Positions 1-10,099 of a DNA stretch of 64,000 bases are shown in pieces. Below the pieces are notes generated by a model, which worked only from the letters and a program-made list of their open reading frames with translations, had not been told where the DNA came from and made no database searches. The DNA is from Sulfuracidifex tepidarius (GTDB lineage Archaea; Thermoproteota; Thermoprotei_A; Sulfolobales; Sulfolobaceae), in the NCBI RefSeq assembly GCF_008326425.1, contig NZ_AP018929.1:1254875-1318874 (forward strand). Direction: 5' to 3'. The stretch's first letter is position 1; every line of letters starts with the position of its first letter. A program made the translations under genes and the position numbers.

Positions 1-1
1 T

Positions 2-637
2 TTACAGTTCTCTATCTTCGCCAACGGTGACGAACTCGCACCTTTCTACAGCGATGAGGGGAACAGAGACATCATCTCCCCTATGGTAATGGAGTTCCTC
101 CGCCCGTTCGGTAGCTCTAAGTATTTAGGTGTAGCCAGAGACAACATTGAAGACGTCAGGTCTAACATCTTGAAGGGTGTGGAGGAATCTGACGTCGTGA
201 TCTCCATTGGTGGATCGTCCGTGGGAGAGAAGGACTTCGTCAAGAGAGTGATAAGGGAGGAAGGAGACCTTCTCTTCGAGGGGATATCCACAAACGTGAT
301 TAAGAGAGGAGCTATGGGTGCAATAAAAGGGAAGCCTGTCCTGGTTCTTCCGGGTCAGGTAGTTTCTGCTTTCCTTGTCCTCCACGAGCTCGTTTTCTCT
401 CTCCTCTCAAGGTTCGGCGTTCAGAGGAGGAAGCTGAAGGTAAAGTTGGGCGAGGAACTCTTGGTGACCCATAACATGGACTCTACTTTTCTTTTCCAAA
501 TAGACGGTTGTTACGCCAAACCCATGAGGTGGGGAGTCGGGCTATACAGTGAGCTAGCCAAGGCTAACTCATACGGTTATCTGAAGAGGCTTTCTCATTA
601 CAGAAAGGGAGAGGAGATTGAGCTCTATCTCCTTTGA
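2..637 (+). CDS. moeA: Molybdopterin molybdotransferase MoeA, C-terminal part
   Basis: MoeA inserts molybdate into adenylylated molybdopterin in cofactor synthesis. The reading frame is open to the window edge, so the N-terminus is missing. Visible are the NGDEL segment that opens the MogA/MoeA-like fold, GGSSVGEKDF (substrate-binding signature of this fold), the GKPVLVLPG stretch, and a C-terminal beta domain of about 70 residues matching MoeA domain IV. The mobA-like gene starts inside or just after its 3' end, so the two form a cofactor operon. Family assignment is firm; the substrate metal (Mo or W) cannot be read from the sequence. Confidence 0.85.
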   Translation, partial: LQFSIFANGDELAPFYSDEGNRDIISPMVMEFLRPFGSSKYLGVARDNIEDVRSNILKGVEESDVVISIGGSSVGEKDFVKRVIREEGDLLFEGISTNVIKRGAMGAIKGKPVLVLPGQVVSAFLVLHELVFSLLSRFGVQRRKLKVKLGEELLVTHNMDSTFLFQIDGCYAKPMRWGVGLYSELAKANSYGYLKRLSHYRKGEEIELYLL

Positions 638-1181
638 TGTAATGGTTTTAGCCGGAGGTATGTCCAGGAGGTTCGGGTGTGATAAGTGTTCCTTCAGGAT
701 CAACGGAAAGACCATGCTCGATAGACTTGTGTCAGAGCTAGACCCTTTGATAGTAACCAGACATAAGCGGGGTTACAAGAGGGAGGTAGTGGAGGAAGGT
801 GAATATGGAGGACCGTTAAAAGGAGTTAAGGAAGGAGTCAAACATGTAAGAGGTGAGAAGGTTTTCATAACTGGGTGCGACTATCCGTTCCTTACTTTCA
901 GGGTAGTCAGTTCTATGTGCGAAAAGAACTATAAGGTCGTTTCATTTTATGATGGTAAGGTACAACCCCTTCTCTCATGTTACTCCGTTTCGTATTTGAG
1001 AGACGCAATTCGAAAGGCATCGAGGTTGAGCGATCTGGTGACCCTTTCCGACGAAATATACTACGTGGGCTATTACGAGATGAAAATGTACGACCCGTTG
1101 TTGGCTTCGATCCAGGATTATGATTCCATAACGACACACACGAAATTAAGGTTCAGTAACAGCCTAGTGGTGATCAAGTAA
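618..1181 (+). CDS. mobA: Molybdenum cofactor guanylyltransferase MobA-like
   Basis: This enzyme class transfers GMP from GTP to molybdopterin to make the guanine dinucleotide cofactor. The N-terminal VLAGGMSRRFGCDK matches the nucleotide-binding loop LAGGxSxRxGxxK. EYGGPLKGVKEG and FITGCDYPFL correspond to the conserved GPLxGI segment and the Mg-binding CDxPF motif. A TTG start at 618 overlaps moeA by 20 nt; an ATG at 642 would start the protein exactly at VLAGG and leave a 4-nt gap. Length (about 187 aa) is normal. Function is supported both by motifs and by the moeA neighbour. Confidence 0.85.
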   Translation: MSSISFDVMVLAGGMSRRFGCDKCSFRINGKTMLDRLVSELDPLIVTRHKRGYKREVVEEGEYGGPLKGVKEGVKHVRGEKVFITGCDYPFLTFRVVSSMCEKNYKVVSFYDGKVQPLLSCYSVSYLRDAIRKASRLSDLVTLSDEIYYVGYYEMKMYDPLLASIQDYDSITTHTKLRFSNSLVVIK

Positions 1182-1398
1182 TGTATTTTTTCCCTGCAAG
1201 TCCTCCTTAACGGGACGTCTCCTTTACTACGTCGTTCAGAATACACATTTTCAGTTTGTGGAACTTCATCCCTAGGGTTTCAATGGTATAGAAAAGAGCG
1301 TGTTCGTAAAATCATGTATTTTCAATATGTTCTTGTTCCAAATAGGAATAACAAGACAGCTTAGTTTAATAGGAACTAAAGATATCTCTTCTTTCTCA

Positions 1399-2070
1399 AT
1401 GAAAATATGCTCTCTCTTTTCAGGGGGAAAGGACAGCACTTATGCTTTACATTGGGCAGTCCTTAAAGGTTTCGAAGTGACCAGCCTGATCACTTTCCTC
1501 CCTGAGCTAGAAGATTCATGGATGTTTCAATATCAGAACGTCAAATTCACTGAGTTCCAAGCAAGGTCGATGGGTTTCCCCGTAAAGACGTTTGAGACTT
1601 CCGGGGAAAAGGAAGAGGAGATCGAGGACCTCAGGAGGGCTTTGCTTTTCTGCAACAATGAGGGAAACCAGGGAGTTGTTACCGGAGCCCTACTTTCGGA
1701 CTATCAGAGGATGAACATAAACATGGTTGCAGGTGAGCTAGGAATGAAGGTTTTCTCTCCACTCTGGAGGAAGGACCAAGAGCACTACATGAGGTCTCTA
1801 CTTAATGAAGGTTTCAAGTTCATAATAACTCATTCAGCCTCAATGGGGTTTCCTCACCATTTGGTGGGGAAAGCGGTCGACGAACGAGACATAGAGGAAA
1901 TCATCCTTGCGTCGAGGAAATACGGCTTCAACCCAGCCTTTGAAGGTGGCGAAGCAGAGACTTTCGTGGTAGACGCTCCTCTTTTCAGGCATGAGCTAGA
2001 GGTAAAAGGAAACGTTATCTGCGTTAGTGACTCATGCACTTACTCCATAAAAGAGGTGATATCGGAGTGA
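1399..2070 (+). CDS. Dph6-like diphthine-ammonia ligase (ATP pyrophosphatase fold)
   Basis: Proteins of this family amidate diphthine on translation elongation factor 2, using ATP and ammonia. The N-terminal LFSGGKDSTYAL is the PP-loop of the N-type ATP pyrophosphatase fold. GGEAETFVVDAPLF near residue 190 is the family signature. About 223 aa is the usual archaeal length. The ATG at 1399 is chosen because SGGKDS must sit near the N-terminus; in-frame starts upstream would add an unlikely hydrophobic leader. The stop overlaps the GTG start of the next gene as GTGA, implying co-transcription, although no functional link to that deaminase is obvious. Confidence 0.8.
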   Translation: MKICSLFSGGKDSTYALHWAVLKGFEVTSLITFLPELEDSWMFQYQNVKFTEFQARSMGFPVKTFETSGEKEEEIEDLRRALLFCNNEGNQGVVTGALLSDYQRMNINMVAGELGMKVFSPLWRKDQEHYMRSLLNEGFKFIITHSASMGFPHHLVGKAVDERDIEEIILASRKYGFNPAFEGGEAETFVVDAPLFRHELEVKGNVICVSDSCTYSIKEVISE

Positions 2071-3287
2071 AGGACTTCACGGTCATCAACTGTTCCCTCG
2101 TGGTCGTCTCTCCTTGGGAGGTCAAGAGCAGAGTCAAGGTTCACGTGAAGGACGGTGTAATAGATGATGTAGGAGACTACCAGTCTGGAGACGTGCTGGA
2201 CTGTGAAGGCGGAGTCCTCATGTCGGGACTAGTTAACTCTCACACTCACACGCCGATGAGCCTCCTCCGTGGCTATAAGGACGACCTTGACTTACACGAC
2301 TGGTTGAGGGCAATGTGGGAAAAGGAAGACGACATGTCAAAGGAAGTGATGAACGTCGGTAGTGAGATATCCATGATAGAGATGATATCTTCAGGCACTA
2401 CCTCATTTGTGGACATGTACTTCAACCCTGAAGGTGTCAGAGACTTATCGGAGAAATATAAGGTCAGGGCCTTCGCCGGAGAGACCTTCATGGACACAAG
2501 GGAAAGCCCGGAGGCCGTGGCGAGAAGACAGAGGTCCCTCTCCTCTTCACGTTACTTTAGGCCTATAGTCAATGTCCATTCCCTCTACACCGCCTCTTTG
2601 GAGAGCGTCAGAAAGGCTTACGAAATATCAGAGGAACAGGGGACTTGGATACACATGCACATCTCAGAGACGAGGGAAGAGGTCTTTCAGATCAAGAAAA
2701 GGACAGGGAAGTTCCCGATCCAATTGCTCCACGACGAAGGGTTGATAGATAGGATCCAAGCAGTGCACGTGGGTTGGGTTACCAACCAGGAATTAAAGTA
2801 CTTGAGTAACGCTACGCACTGTCCCACTTCTAACATGAAATTGGCAACTGCTGGTGCATTTCCCTTCAAGGAAATGTATAACGCTGGAGCTAACATCACC
2901 CTCGGTACGGACGGGGCCGCGAGCAACAACTCACTTGACATGTTTAGGGAAATGAAGACTGCAGTGTTGGTTCAGAGGCACTCATACTGGGACTTATGGG
3001 TCAAGGCTTCTCACGTATTGCAGGCATCGACCCTTGACGGGTATAAGCTCATCGGTGTAAATGGAGGTGAGATAAGGAAAGGAATGGTAGCAGACATGAT
3101 AATTTTAGACCCTAGAAGACTCAGACCTTTGAGTGAGGATAGGGTACTCTCGAACGTGGTGTACAATACCACAGGAGATTCAGTGAGAAAGGTCTTAGTG
3201 GACGGTAACTTAATTTACGATGAGGAAGTGAAGGAGAGGTTCATGGGTAGGCTAGACGAACTTTACAGTTCAATTAAGAGTTTTTGA
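2067..3287 (+). CDS. mtaD: Amidohydrolase, S-adenosylhomocysteine/methylthioadenosine deaminase type
   Basis: This is a metal-dependent amidohydrolase of the MtaD/SAH deaminase group, which deaminates adenosyl thioethers to inosyl products in methionine salvage. The metal ligands can be followed in order: SHTHTPM (HxH), HMHISE, HVGW and GTDGAASNN. The segment between HTHTPM and the DLHDWL helix, with its SLLRGY, is typical of MtaD rather than of guanine or cytosine deaminases. The start is the GTG overlapping the upstream stop; an ATG 33 nt further upstream lies inside that gene. Exact substrate is inferred from family. Confidence 0.8.
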   Translation: MKDFTVINCSLVVVSPWEVKSRVKVHVKDGVIDDVGDYQSGDVLDCEGGVLMSGLVNSHTHTPMSLLRGYKDDLDLHDWLRAMWEKEDDMSKEVMNVGSEISMIEMISSGTTSFVDMYFNPEGVRDLSEKYKVRAFAGETFMDTRESPEAVARRQRSLSSSRYFRPIVNVHSLYTASLESVRKAYEISEEQGTWIHMHISETREEVFQIKKRTGKFPIQLLHDEGLIDRIQAVHVGWVTNQELKYLSNATHCPTSNMKLATAGAFPFKEMYNAGANITLGTDGAASNNSLDMFREMKTAVLVQRHSYWDLWVKASHVLQASTLDGYKLIGVNGGEIRKGMVADMIILDPRRLRPLSEDRVLSNVVYNTTGDSVRKVLVDGNLIYDEEVKERFMGRLDELYSSIKSF

Positions 3288-3584
3288 CCCTGACCAGAAA
3301 GTGCTTTCAGCTCGCTTCAACTTTCCTAGACGATAAGTCCATAAGTTCACGCTAAATTCTAAATCATTTAGCTAAAAGAGAGTCTCAGAGGGTTCTGATA
3401 CGAATTGAAGGAATCCAGAAAGAAACCAGAAGAGTAAGGTCTGAATCGCAGAGAAGATGCTTCTCTCTTCCCTTCCCGTCTTAGACTCCGCCTTTCACCT
3501 TTCTCTCCCCCCTTTCCGTCACTCCTTCATTCAACAGGGAAAGTTTAATGGGAAGTGACATTTCAAGAAGCTCAAAATTCTCCT
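3288..3584. other. Gene-free interval between convergent genes
   Basis: About 300 bases separate the deaminase from the convergent glycosyltransferase. I see pyrimidine-rich stretches at the right-hand end and no plausible gene, tRNA or box C/D RNA. Confidence 0.6.
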
Positions 3585-4466
3585 TCACTTTCCTCTGAGA
3601 GTCCTGAGAACGTTCCACAAAAACCCGTACGGTAACGATATAGCTAACGCTAACCCAGGTAGAAGGTTGTAACCCCACTTCCTTAGATCACCGTAATACT
3701 TGATCCCGAAACCTATGATAGGGAAGAACATTAAGGAGATCGGTGGAAAAAGGACGGATGAGGCTCCGATTACGTAATAAGACCCATAGTACAAGTAGCC
3801 CGTGAGAAAGGTGAAGTCCGTAAGTCCATCGAACACCATCATCATGTCGTACTTAGTCCTCCATAAGTTTCTCCTAGCTTCCCTCAAGGAAGTCCTGAAG
3901 TCCTTCCTGAGGTGGGACGAGTTCAGGTGAAGGCACCTCTCCTCCACAGGGCCTACTGTCATCCCTTTCTTCTTGAGCTTTGAGTAAAGCCATATGTCCT
4001 CATCTCTCGCATACTTCTCATCGAACATGCCTATTTCCCTTATCTTCTCCACGTTCAACGCGGCGCATCCCAAGTTAGGGTTCTCCTCCCCTACAGCCCG
4101 GGGCCTCTTCAGTTCCTCTTCACTGTATGCGTAGTGCATCCACGAATAGGCATAGCCATCTTCATTCACCTTCTTTACTAAGGACTCTGCAGACGGGATT
4201 ACTACGTCGCTGTCCATGGTGATCACAACGTTTTCGGTAGCCAGAGAAAGCAGCTTGTTCCTCAGCTTAGCCATGTTCACTGTCTCGAGCTTCCTGTCCT
4301 TAACATGCCTCACGTTGAAACGGTCTATGAGCTCTCCCAGATCTTCCCTCTCACTGTTGTCGTAAACTGTCACCTTATCTGAAATCGCAGTGGCGGAGGC
4401 CAAAGTTCGTTGAACCCACTCCTTCTTGTCTCCAGGTCCCACTGGAATTAAAACCTCGGGCATCAA
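3585..4466 (-). CDS. Family 2 glycosyltransferase with C-terminal membrane segments
   Basis: This is a GT-A fold glycosyltransferase, probably building surface glycans or glycolipids. VLIPVGPGD opens the nucleotide-binding fold and TMDSDV near residue 85 is the DxD-type metal motif. FDEKYARDEDIWLYSKL supplies the ED catalytic region typical of GT2. Residues from about 220 to the end form two or three hydrophobic helices, so the enzyme is membrane anchored. It is divergent from the GT4 gene with only nine bases between starts, so the two probably share a control region and pathway. Donor and acceptor are unknown. Confidence 0.8.
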   Translation of the reverse strand: MMPEVLIPVGPGDKKEWVQRTLASATAISDKVTVYDNSEREDLGELIDRFNVRHVKDRKLETVNMAKLRNKLLSLATENVVITMDSDVVIPSAESLVKKVNEDGYAYSWMHYAYSEEELKRPRAVGEENPNLGCAALNVEKIREIGMFDEKYARDEDIWLYSKLKKKGMTVGPVEERCLHLNSSHLRKDFRTSLREARRNLWRTKYDMMMVFDGLTDFTFLTGYLYYGSYYVIGASSVLFPPISLMFFPIIGFGIKYYGDLRKWGYNLLPGLALAISLPYGFLWNVLRTLRGK

Positions 4467-4475
4467 AATGAGTTA

Positions 4476-5531
4476 GTGCAATCAATAAAAAACGTTGAAG
4501 TGGGAGTGGTAGCTCACGGCCTGGGGGTCAGAGAAGTCTACAGTGGAGAAGGAAAGGTGTACCTCACGTCGTTCCAAATGCTCGAAGAGAAAGGGGTCTC
4601 TTACGTCCCCATCTCTTTCGGGAAGCCTAAGAAGAGAGAGTCGATCCACTTCTTACCCTTCTCCCTTCCTAAGTTCGACAAGTATCAGAGAATCCTCGTG
4701 AAGATCCCAGCGTCCAGAGTTAAACCAAAGGTCTTCCTCAACTTGTCTGGAGTACCGATTCCTCTATCTCGAATAGCCCCTCACGTGATCTATGCAGGAG
4801 CCCCTGCAATTTCATCGCTCCCCTCAAAGTACATAGGAATCTGGAGGGCATACCTGATCCCTTTCTACCTTTATCTCCCCAAGCTGAAGAGAGAGGCTTC
4901 TAGATGTGAGATAATAGCTAACTCGAAACTTTCAGCTAAAGCCATAAGCGAAGTTTACGGTGTACGTGAGCCTGACGTGATATATCCCCCTGTTGATGTG
5001 GAGAAGTTCGGGGAAGTTTACGCCAAAAAGGACAGGGAGGACATGTTCGTGACTATAGGCAGAATAGAAAGAGGTAAGATGCTGGAGAATGCCGTACAGC
5101 TCTCAGCTAAAACGGGAGTGAAGGGTGTAATTGTGGGATCGTTGATAGAAAGGGACTACTTGAGGAGGTTAACCAAGCTGAGGGACGAGATAGGTGCCAA
5201 AGTCGAGATATACCACGACTTACCCCAAGACCAAATGATAGAATTGATGAGCACGGCAAAGGTGTATTTCCACCCTACTCTGGGGGAACACTTCGGCATA
5301 CCTGTAGTGGAGGCTATGTCTGCAGGCTTAATCCCCTTGGTCCCAGTGAACAGCGGGGCATATGAAGTAGTACCCAAGGAGTTAGGATACAACTCGGTGG
5401 AGGAAGCGTCATCTAAACTCAAGGACTTGTTGAACCTTGACATGAGGGAAAAAATGCATGAGATAGCTGCAGGGTTTTCCTCCTCAGCTTTTAAGGCTAG
5501 ACTATGGGAGCACGTGTCTAAATACTTGTGA
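4476..5531 (+). CDS. Family 4 glycosyltransferase
   Basis: This retaining GT-B fold glycosyltransferase has the C-terminal signature EHFGIPVVEAMSAGLIP, with the donor-binding Glu pair. VTIGRIERGKMLENAVQL marks the start of the second Rossmann domain near residue 190. The start is GTG at 4476; an in-frame GTG at 4506 would begin at VGVVAHGLG and is also possible. The protein has no membrane segment. It is divergent from the GT2 gene and probably works with it on a surface polysaccharide or N-glycan. Sugar specificity cannot be read. Confidence 0.8.
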   Translation: MQSIKNVEVGVVAHGLGVREVYSGEGKVYLTSFQMLEEKGVSYVPISFGKPKKRESIHFLPFSLPKFDKYQRILVKIPASRVKPKVFLNLSGVPIPLSRIAPHVIYAGAPAISSLPSKYIGIWRAYLIPFYLYLPKLKREASRCEIIANSKLSAKAISEVYGVREPDVIYPPVDVEKFGEVYAKKDREDMFVTIGRIERGKMLENAVQLSAKTGVKGVIVGSLIERDYLRRLTKLRDEIGAKVEIYHDLPQDQMIELMSTAKVYFHPTLGEHFGIPVVEAMSAGLIPLVPVNSGAYEVVPKELGYNSVEEASSKLKDLLNLDMREKMHEIAAGFSSSAFKARLWEHVSKYL

Positions 5532-5681
5532 AAAGGAAGAAGATATAAAGATAGAGAGGAAAAATCAAGAAAGAAAATCAGGAATAGAGAGGAAAAGAAA
5601 GAGATGGGTAGGAGGGATAAGCACATCTCCCCTCATCACCCTCTTCTCCTTTCCCTCTCTTTCAAGTCGGGATAACCTCAC

Positions 5682-7625
5682 CTACTTGCTGGGGTAGACC
5701 ACGGTGAACTTCTCCTTTAAGTATTCCCCGTATTCCTTGACTTCGTCAGCGCAACTCGAGATTTCCTTGAACTCTCCCTCGCTGAGTTCCCTATACTCGA
5801 ACGTCGGTATGCCGACTTTCTCTTCAAAGAGACGCTTAGCGTACTCCTTGGCTTTGCCCTGCATCTTCTTCATTGCCTCAAGGTACTCCATCTTAGAGAG
5901 GTCTTTCATTTCCTCCTCTGTGATCATCTTTTCCATCAGGAGGGCCTTCAAGAGGCGGACGAACTCAAACCTAGGGGGTTGGAGCCCAAGCTTCGAAGGA
6001 CTCACCTTTCCCCTGAGGTATATCTTCCCACCTACCATTCCTGTCCCTACGAAGTTCCCGACCCTGGCGTCCTTAGACTTCAGGTCTAACACTACTGTCA
6101 CCCCACCTGCCATGTATTCTCCCAGGTAGTCGTCAACCATACCCCCTATGATGAGGTAAGGCTTCTTGTTCTGATATTCCCTCATCTGTATCCCTACCCT
6201 GTTCCCTGCGTTTCCCTTGACCACTATCACACCTCCTTGGAAAGTCTGCCCAATTACGTCCCTAGCGTCGCCGTCCACTACCACCTTCCCTCCGTGCATT
6301 GTATCGCAACAGTCGTCTTGTACATTACCGTGGACGTGGAAAGTGTTACCTTCGTTAAGGTTAGCCATGGAGTTCCCTACAACCCCGTAGAGATGGACCT
6401 CTAATCCCTTGATCCCCTTGAAGGGGAGGGTATTGCCTATGAACCTCTGTCCGTTGACTCCCTTGATAGTCAACTTCCCCTTCCATGACAGCTCTTCAAG
6501 CCTAGAGTTAAGCTCCTCCGAAGAGAGGTTTATGGCGTCGATATCGAAGAAGTCTGTCTCGAACGTTGGAGGAGGAGAGAACGACATCACCTCATCGTCC
6601 TCCCTACCTCTAGAGATGACGCCTCTCTTGAGCGACGCTAAGAAGTACGACCCCGGCTTTAAAGTCCATATCTTAGCGTTGGGGGAAACTTCCCTGATTT
6701 CGCTCTCTTCACTAGCCACATAAAAGGCGTCGTCGTCTTCCCCGATTATCGCAGGTCTAAACTTGGAACGGTCGGCTATCCCGACCAAGTATAGGTCATC
6801 CATGGAGTCGTACCCTATCACGGCCGTGAATGGCCCGTCTAGCCTGGCGTTACGGTACAAGTAGTCCTTTACAGAAGGTAAAGCTGAGGACCGTCTAGAG
6901 GGGTTCAGGACTATCTTCACTGCCTCCTCTAACGGGATTCCTTCCTCTAACAACTCCTGGAAGAGGAACGCTATGACCTCACTGTCGGTCCCCACGAAGC
7001 TTTCCCACCCCCTGTTCTGGAGGAACTCCACGTTAGCACCAAAGGAGCTAACGTCGCCGTTGTGTACTATAGCGATATTGAAAGTCGAGAATGGATGGGA
7101 CCAGTAGGGATAGAAACCTGGGGAATTAGTGGGCTGTCTAGTATGAGCTAGCCACATGTCTCCCTCCATCAACTCCACGTTGTACTTCCTAGCCACGTCC
7201 GCTGGATACCCTACGTCCTTGAAGACTGAGACAGACGTGCCCACGCTGTATATCCTTCCCTTACCTCTGCTGTCGTCCCAGAGCACTTCATTTATGTTCC
7301 TTACCGCCTTCTTCAGCCTGTTCACGTCCCCGAGGGTCATTATACTGCAGTTACAGAAGCTACCTCTCTCGTAGGACGCGTTCATGGACGTAACTTGGAG
7401 CCCGTGTTCGTTAAGCATCCTCATTATCCTCGAGGGGTCACCTTCCAGGAAGGCCTTCAGTGAGTATACGTTTCCCTCGCCCAAGTTAAACGTCGCGAAC
7501 CCTGCCCCCTTATCGCTACCCCTGTGCCTGACCTTCTCTATTGCCTTCACTACAGTGGAGCCGGGGATCTTCTTCTTGCCGTCTTTCCTTATTACTCCAA
7601 ACACTCCGCACCCAGAAGGTATCAT
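5682..7625 (-). CDS. gltB: Glutamate synthase subunit: glutaminase plus GXGXG domain
   Basis: This subunit hydrolyses glutamine and passes ammonia to the synthase subunit encoded just upstream. CGVFGV at residues 6-11 places the class II amidotransferase nucleophile Cys near the N-terminus, so a five-residue propeptide must be removed. [11 protein letters not shown] and HNGDVSSF follow as amidotransferase core motifs. Residues about 390-560 form the right-handed beta-helix GXGXG domain (repeated GG/VxGNxG turns), which in bacterial GltB lies at the far C-terminus. The glutaminase and GXGXG parts are fused here and the FMN domain is a separate gene. Start and upstream stop overlap as ATGA. Confidence 0.85.
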   Translation of the reverse strand: MIPSGCGVFGVIRKDGKKKIPGSTVVKAIEKVRHRGSDKGAGFATFNLGEGNVYSLKAFLEGDPSRIMRMLNEHGLQVTSMNASYERGSFCNCSIMTLGDVNRLKKAVRNINEVLWDDSRGKGRIYSVGTSVSVFKDVGYPADVARKYNVELMEGDMWLAHTRQPTNSPGFYPYWSHPFSTFNIAIVHNGDVSSFGANVEFLQNRGWESFVGTDSEVIAFLFQELLEEGIPLEEAVKIVLNPSRRSSALPSVKDYLYRNARLDGPFTAVIGYDSMDDLYLVGIADRSKFRPAIIGEDDDAFYVASEESEIREVSPNAKIWTLKPGSYFLASLKRGVISRGREDDEVMSFSPPPTFETDFFDIDAINLSSEELNSRLEELSWKGKLTIKGVNGQRFIGNTLPFKGIKGLEVHLYGVVGNSMANLNEGNTFHVHGNVQDDCCDTMHGGKVVVDGDARDVIGQTFQGGVIVVKGNAGNRVGIQMREYQNKKPYLIIGGMVDDYLGEYMAGGVTVVLDLKSKDARVGNFVGTGMVGGKIYLRGKVSPSKLGLQPPRFEFVRLLKALLMEKMITEEEMKDLSKMEYLEAMKKMQGKAKEYAKRLFEEKVGIPTFEYRELSEGEFKEISSCADEVKEYGEYLKEKFTVVYPSK

Positions 7626-9772
7626 CAGAGACCACCCGCGGGTTTAACCCTGAGTATTTCCCTTACCCTCCTGTTCAAGTTCACAGACCTCAACAGCTCC
7701 CTGTTTCCGGTCAGGGAAGACTGGACGCTGTAAACTCCCGACGCACCGGCAAGGAGGGCTATCTCCTTCTTCATCCCTGCTATCAAGTTGAAAGCCCTCT
7801 CCTTCAAGTCCCCTTCACTTCCCTGACCTATAGCCCTCTCGAGGAGGGAGTATGAAACTATGGTGGAGTCTGCACCTAGGAGGACCATTTTGAACACGTC
7901 CGCTGAGTCTCTGATCTTCGTTGATTTAGCCAGTATGTCGTAATAGTACCTTACGCCGTTGTCCTTCAAGCGTGTGTCGAGTTCAGATACGACTACCTCC
8001 AGATCGTCTTTCCCTTCGTCTTCGTCTATGATAAAGCCGGGAACGTCAAGTCCGATCACACTGTCTATCACGTTCAAGGAGGAGGGTACAATTAGGTAGT
8101 GTCCTTCTTTCAGGGAAGCGCTCCAACTTGCAATACCCCTCCCGTCGGCTGAGAATGATACCTCTTCGTACCCACGGGCCGTGTCCTCGGAGAAGACAGC
8201 TGAGCTCAGGGCCATTGAAGCCCAGAGGAAGGCTTCCCTATACTTCTCCGGAGCGTTGTTTACGTCGTATATGACCGGAAGCGATAGGTATACCTTCCCG
8301 TGGTCCAAGTAAAAGGACGTATCGATGTCCTCCCTGTAAGGGTCTATTGGAGGTCTAGTGACCTGAGCACCGTCAGACCTCAACCAGTCGGTTATCCTTC
8401 CCGGCTTCTCAACGTCTGGAGGCGCAGTGCTTCCCATGCTAGTTATCACGGGCTCTCCCTTGTTCATAAGCTCGTGAAGGTATACCTCTATTCTCCTGTT
8501 CCAAAGCTCCCCCTGTTTCACTGTGGCTTCCTCAACCCTCCCGTCTATTCCCAAGATCTCAAGGGTCTCCTCGCTGAGCCCATTCCCGTATAGGAGATCC
8601 CTTCTCCCTCTCAATTCCCTCACGTTCCTCAACCCCAGGTTATCCAAGATGTTCCTCAGCTCAGACCCGAACCCGTTTATGAAGTTCGTGAGAGTCTTCA
8701 CTCCGAACTCTATGTCCATCTCCCTGGTACCGTCTATCTTGTTTGTGAGTGCGGTCGGACATGAACCTATGTGACACTTGTGAACCATGACACACCCCAT
8801 CGCGATCAGGGCCCCAGTTCCTACACTAACTATGTCAGCACCTAGAGCTATCAACTTCGCAGCGTCGGTAGCTGAGGTCACCCTCCCGGCTGCTATCACG
8901 GTGAAGTTTTCCCTCAACCCTTCTTTCCTTAATACATTGTCCGCCGAAGCGACTGCCATCTCTATGGGTATACCCACGTTGTCCCTGATCACCTGAGGAG
9001 TTGCGCCCGTCCCAGCCCCATGTCCGTCTATGATCACGCCATCGGCGTTCATCCTCGCTATTCCAGCAACTACGTAGGGTATGTAGTTAGTCGCAGCCAC
9101 CTTAACGAAGACCGGCTTTCTGGTCATCTCCTTCAAAGCTTGTATCCTCTGTCCTAAGTCCTCGATGGAGTATATGTCGTGGTGAGGGGCGGGAGAGATA
9201 GCGTCCATTCCCTCGGGTATCCTCCTGGCTAAGGAGATGGGTCTAGTGACTTTCTTACCGGGTAAGTGTCCTCCAATACCTGGTTTCGCTCCCTGTCCTA
9301 TCTTTATGACCACACCCAACCCCTTACTCAGGACACTAGAGTCCACTCCGAACCTAGCTGAGGCCCACTGTACGAAGATTCTCTTGTACTTAGACACTTC
9401 CTCGTGGAGGCCTCCCTCTCCCGTCCCTGCAAGGGTCTTGGTCATGTCCGCTACTTTGGCAATTGTTATGTTCGGATTTCCGCTTAACGCTCCGTAAGAC
9501 ATGTCTCCCAAATACAAGGGCATAGACATATCCACGTTAGAAAAAGAGAAAGATAGGGAGGAGGTAGGAGAGTCGGTCAGCTCAGGGTTTTTACCTAATT
9601 TGAATTCCACTTTGTCTATGATCCTGTTCCCTCCCCTTTCGAAGATGGAATGGGGCTTTCCTGTCAATGCAAGTTTTCTGATGTGTTCTATCCTTTCGTT
9701 GGTCCATAACTCACTGTCAGTCTGACGTGGGATCGGAAGGTATTTATTGATTATCATCAAATGAGGTCGCAA
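7625..9772 (-). CDS. Glutamate synthase, FMN-binding catalytic subunit
   Basis: This is the FMN/[3Fe-4S] synthase domain that aminates 2-oxoglutarate to glutamate. [32 protein letters not shown] and [10 protein letters not shown] are the classic FMN barrel motifs of glutamate synthase. [13 protein letters not shown] supplies the three cluster cysteines. At 715 aa it is longer than the catalytic core, the last 250 residues being poorly conserved. The ATG at 9772 lies about 25 bp from a TATA-like GTTATATAAG (minus strand, near 9790-9800), suggesting a leaderless transcript; ATG 9757 is the alternative. It is the first gene of a two-gene operon. Confidence 0.85.
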   Translation of the reverse strand: MRPHLMIINKYLPIPRQTDSELWTNERIEHIRKLALTGKPHSIFERGGNRIIDKVEFKLGKNPELTDSPTSSLSFSFSNVDMSMPLYLGDMSYGALSGNPNITIAKVADMTKTLAGTGEGGLHEEVSKYKRIFVQWASARFGVDSSVLSKGLGVVIKIGQGAKPGIGGHLPGKKVTRPISLARRIPEGMDAISPAPHHDIYSIEDLGQRIQALKEMTRKPVFVKVAATNYIPYVVAGIARMNADGVIIDGHGAGTGATPQVIRDNVGIPIEMAVASADNVLRKEGLRENFTVIAAGRVTSATDAAKLIALGADIVSVGTGALIAMGCVMVHKCHIGSCPTALTNKIDGTREMDIEFGVKTLTNFINGFGSELRNILDNLGLRNVRELRGRRDLLYGNGLSEETLEILGIDGRVEEATVKQGELWNRRIEVYLHELMNKGEPVITSMGSTAPPDVEKPGRITDWLRSDGAQVTRPPIDPYREDIDTSFYLDHGKVYLSLPVIYDVNNAPEKYREAFLWASMALSSAVFSEDTARGYEEVSFSADGRGIASWSASLKEGHYLIVPSSLNVIDSVIGLDVPGFIIDEDEGKDDLEVVVSELDTRLKDNGVRYYYDILAKSTKIRDSADVFKMVLLGADSTIVSYSLLERAIGQGSEGDLKERAFNLIAGMKKEIALLAGASGVYSVQSSLTGNRELLRSVNLNRRVREILRVKPAGGL

Positions 9773-10099
9773 GAAAGGTATGTCAATATTCTTATATAAC
9801 TGTTAATGATAAAATTTAACGATCTTTTAGGTACTAGATTAAGTAGTTACACGTATTAACTTATCATGATAAGTGTACGTATTATCGTAGGTGAATGCTA
9901 ATTTACTAAACTTTTAATCAAAATCGAGATTAGGATAATAAATATCTCATAATTTAAAGAATCTAATATAAAGATTAAAGAAGAAATGTCTATCTTTTAA
10001 AATTTTTTTAAGGTAAAGACGACGTAAAAAGTATGGGAGCCAGAGAAACCTAGAGGTAGGAGAAAGGAAAAGGAAGAGCTTTGAAGCGCCGCTCTTATC
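9773..10099. promoter_or_regulatory. Promoter region of the glutamate synthase operon with a 16-bp palindrome
   Basis: This AT-rich interval contains the minus-strand TATA-like box near 9790-9800. About 90 bp upstream of the gene lies a perfect palindrome ACTTATCATGATAAGT at 9859-9874. Its position suits an operator for a nitrogen- or amino-acid-responsive regulator, but that is inference. No gene is seen. Confidence 0.5.

Noticed and set aside
3360-3445. Two CTGA sequences in the gene-free interval as a possible box C/D RNA
   Set aside because: No RTGATGA boxes at the right distances and no closing stem.
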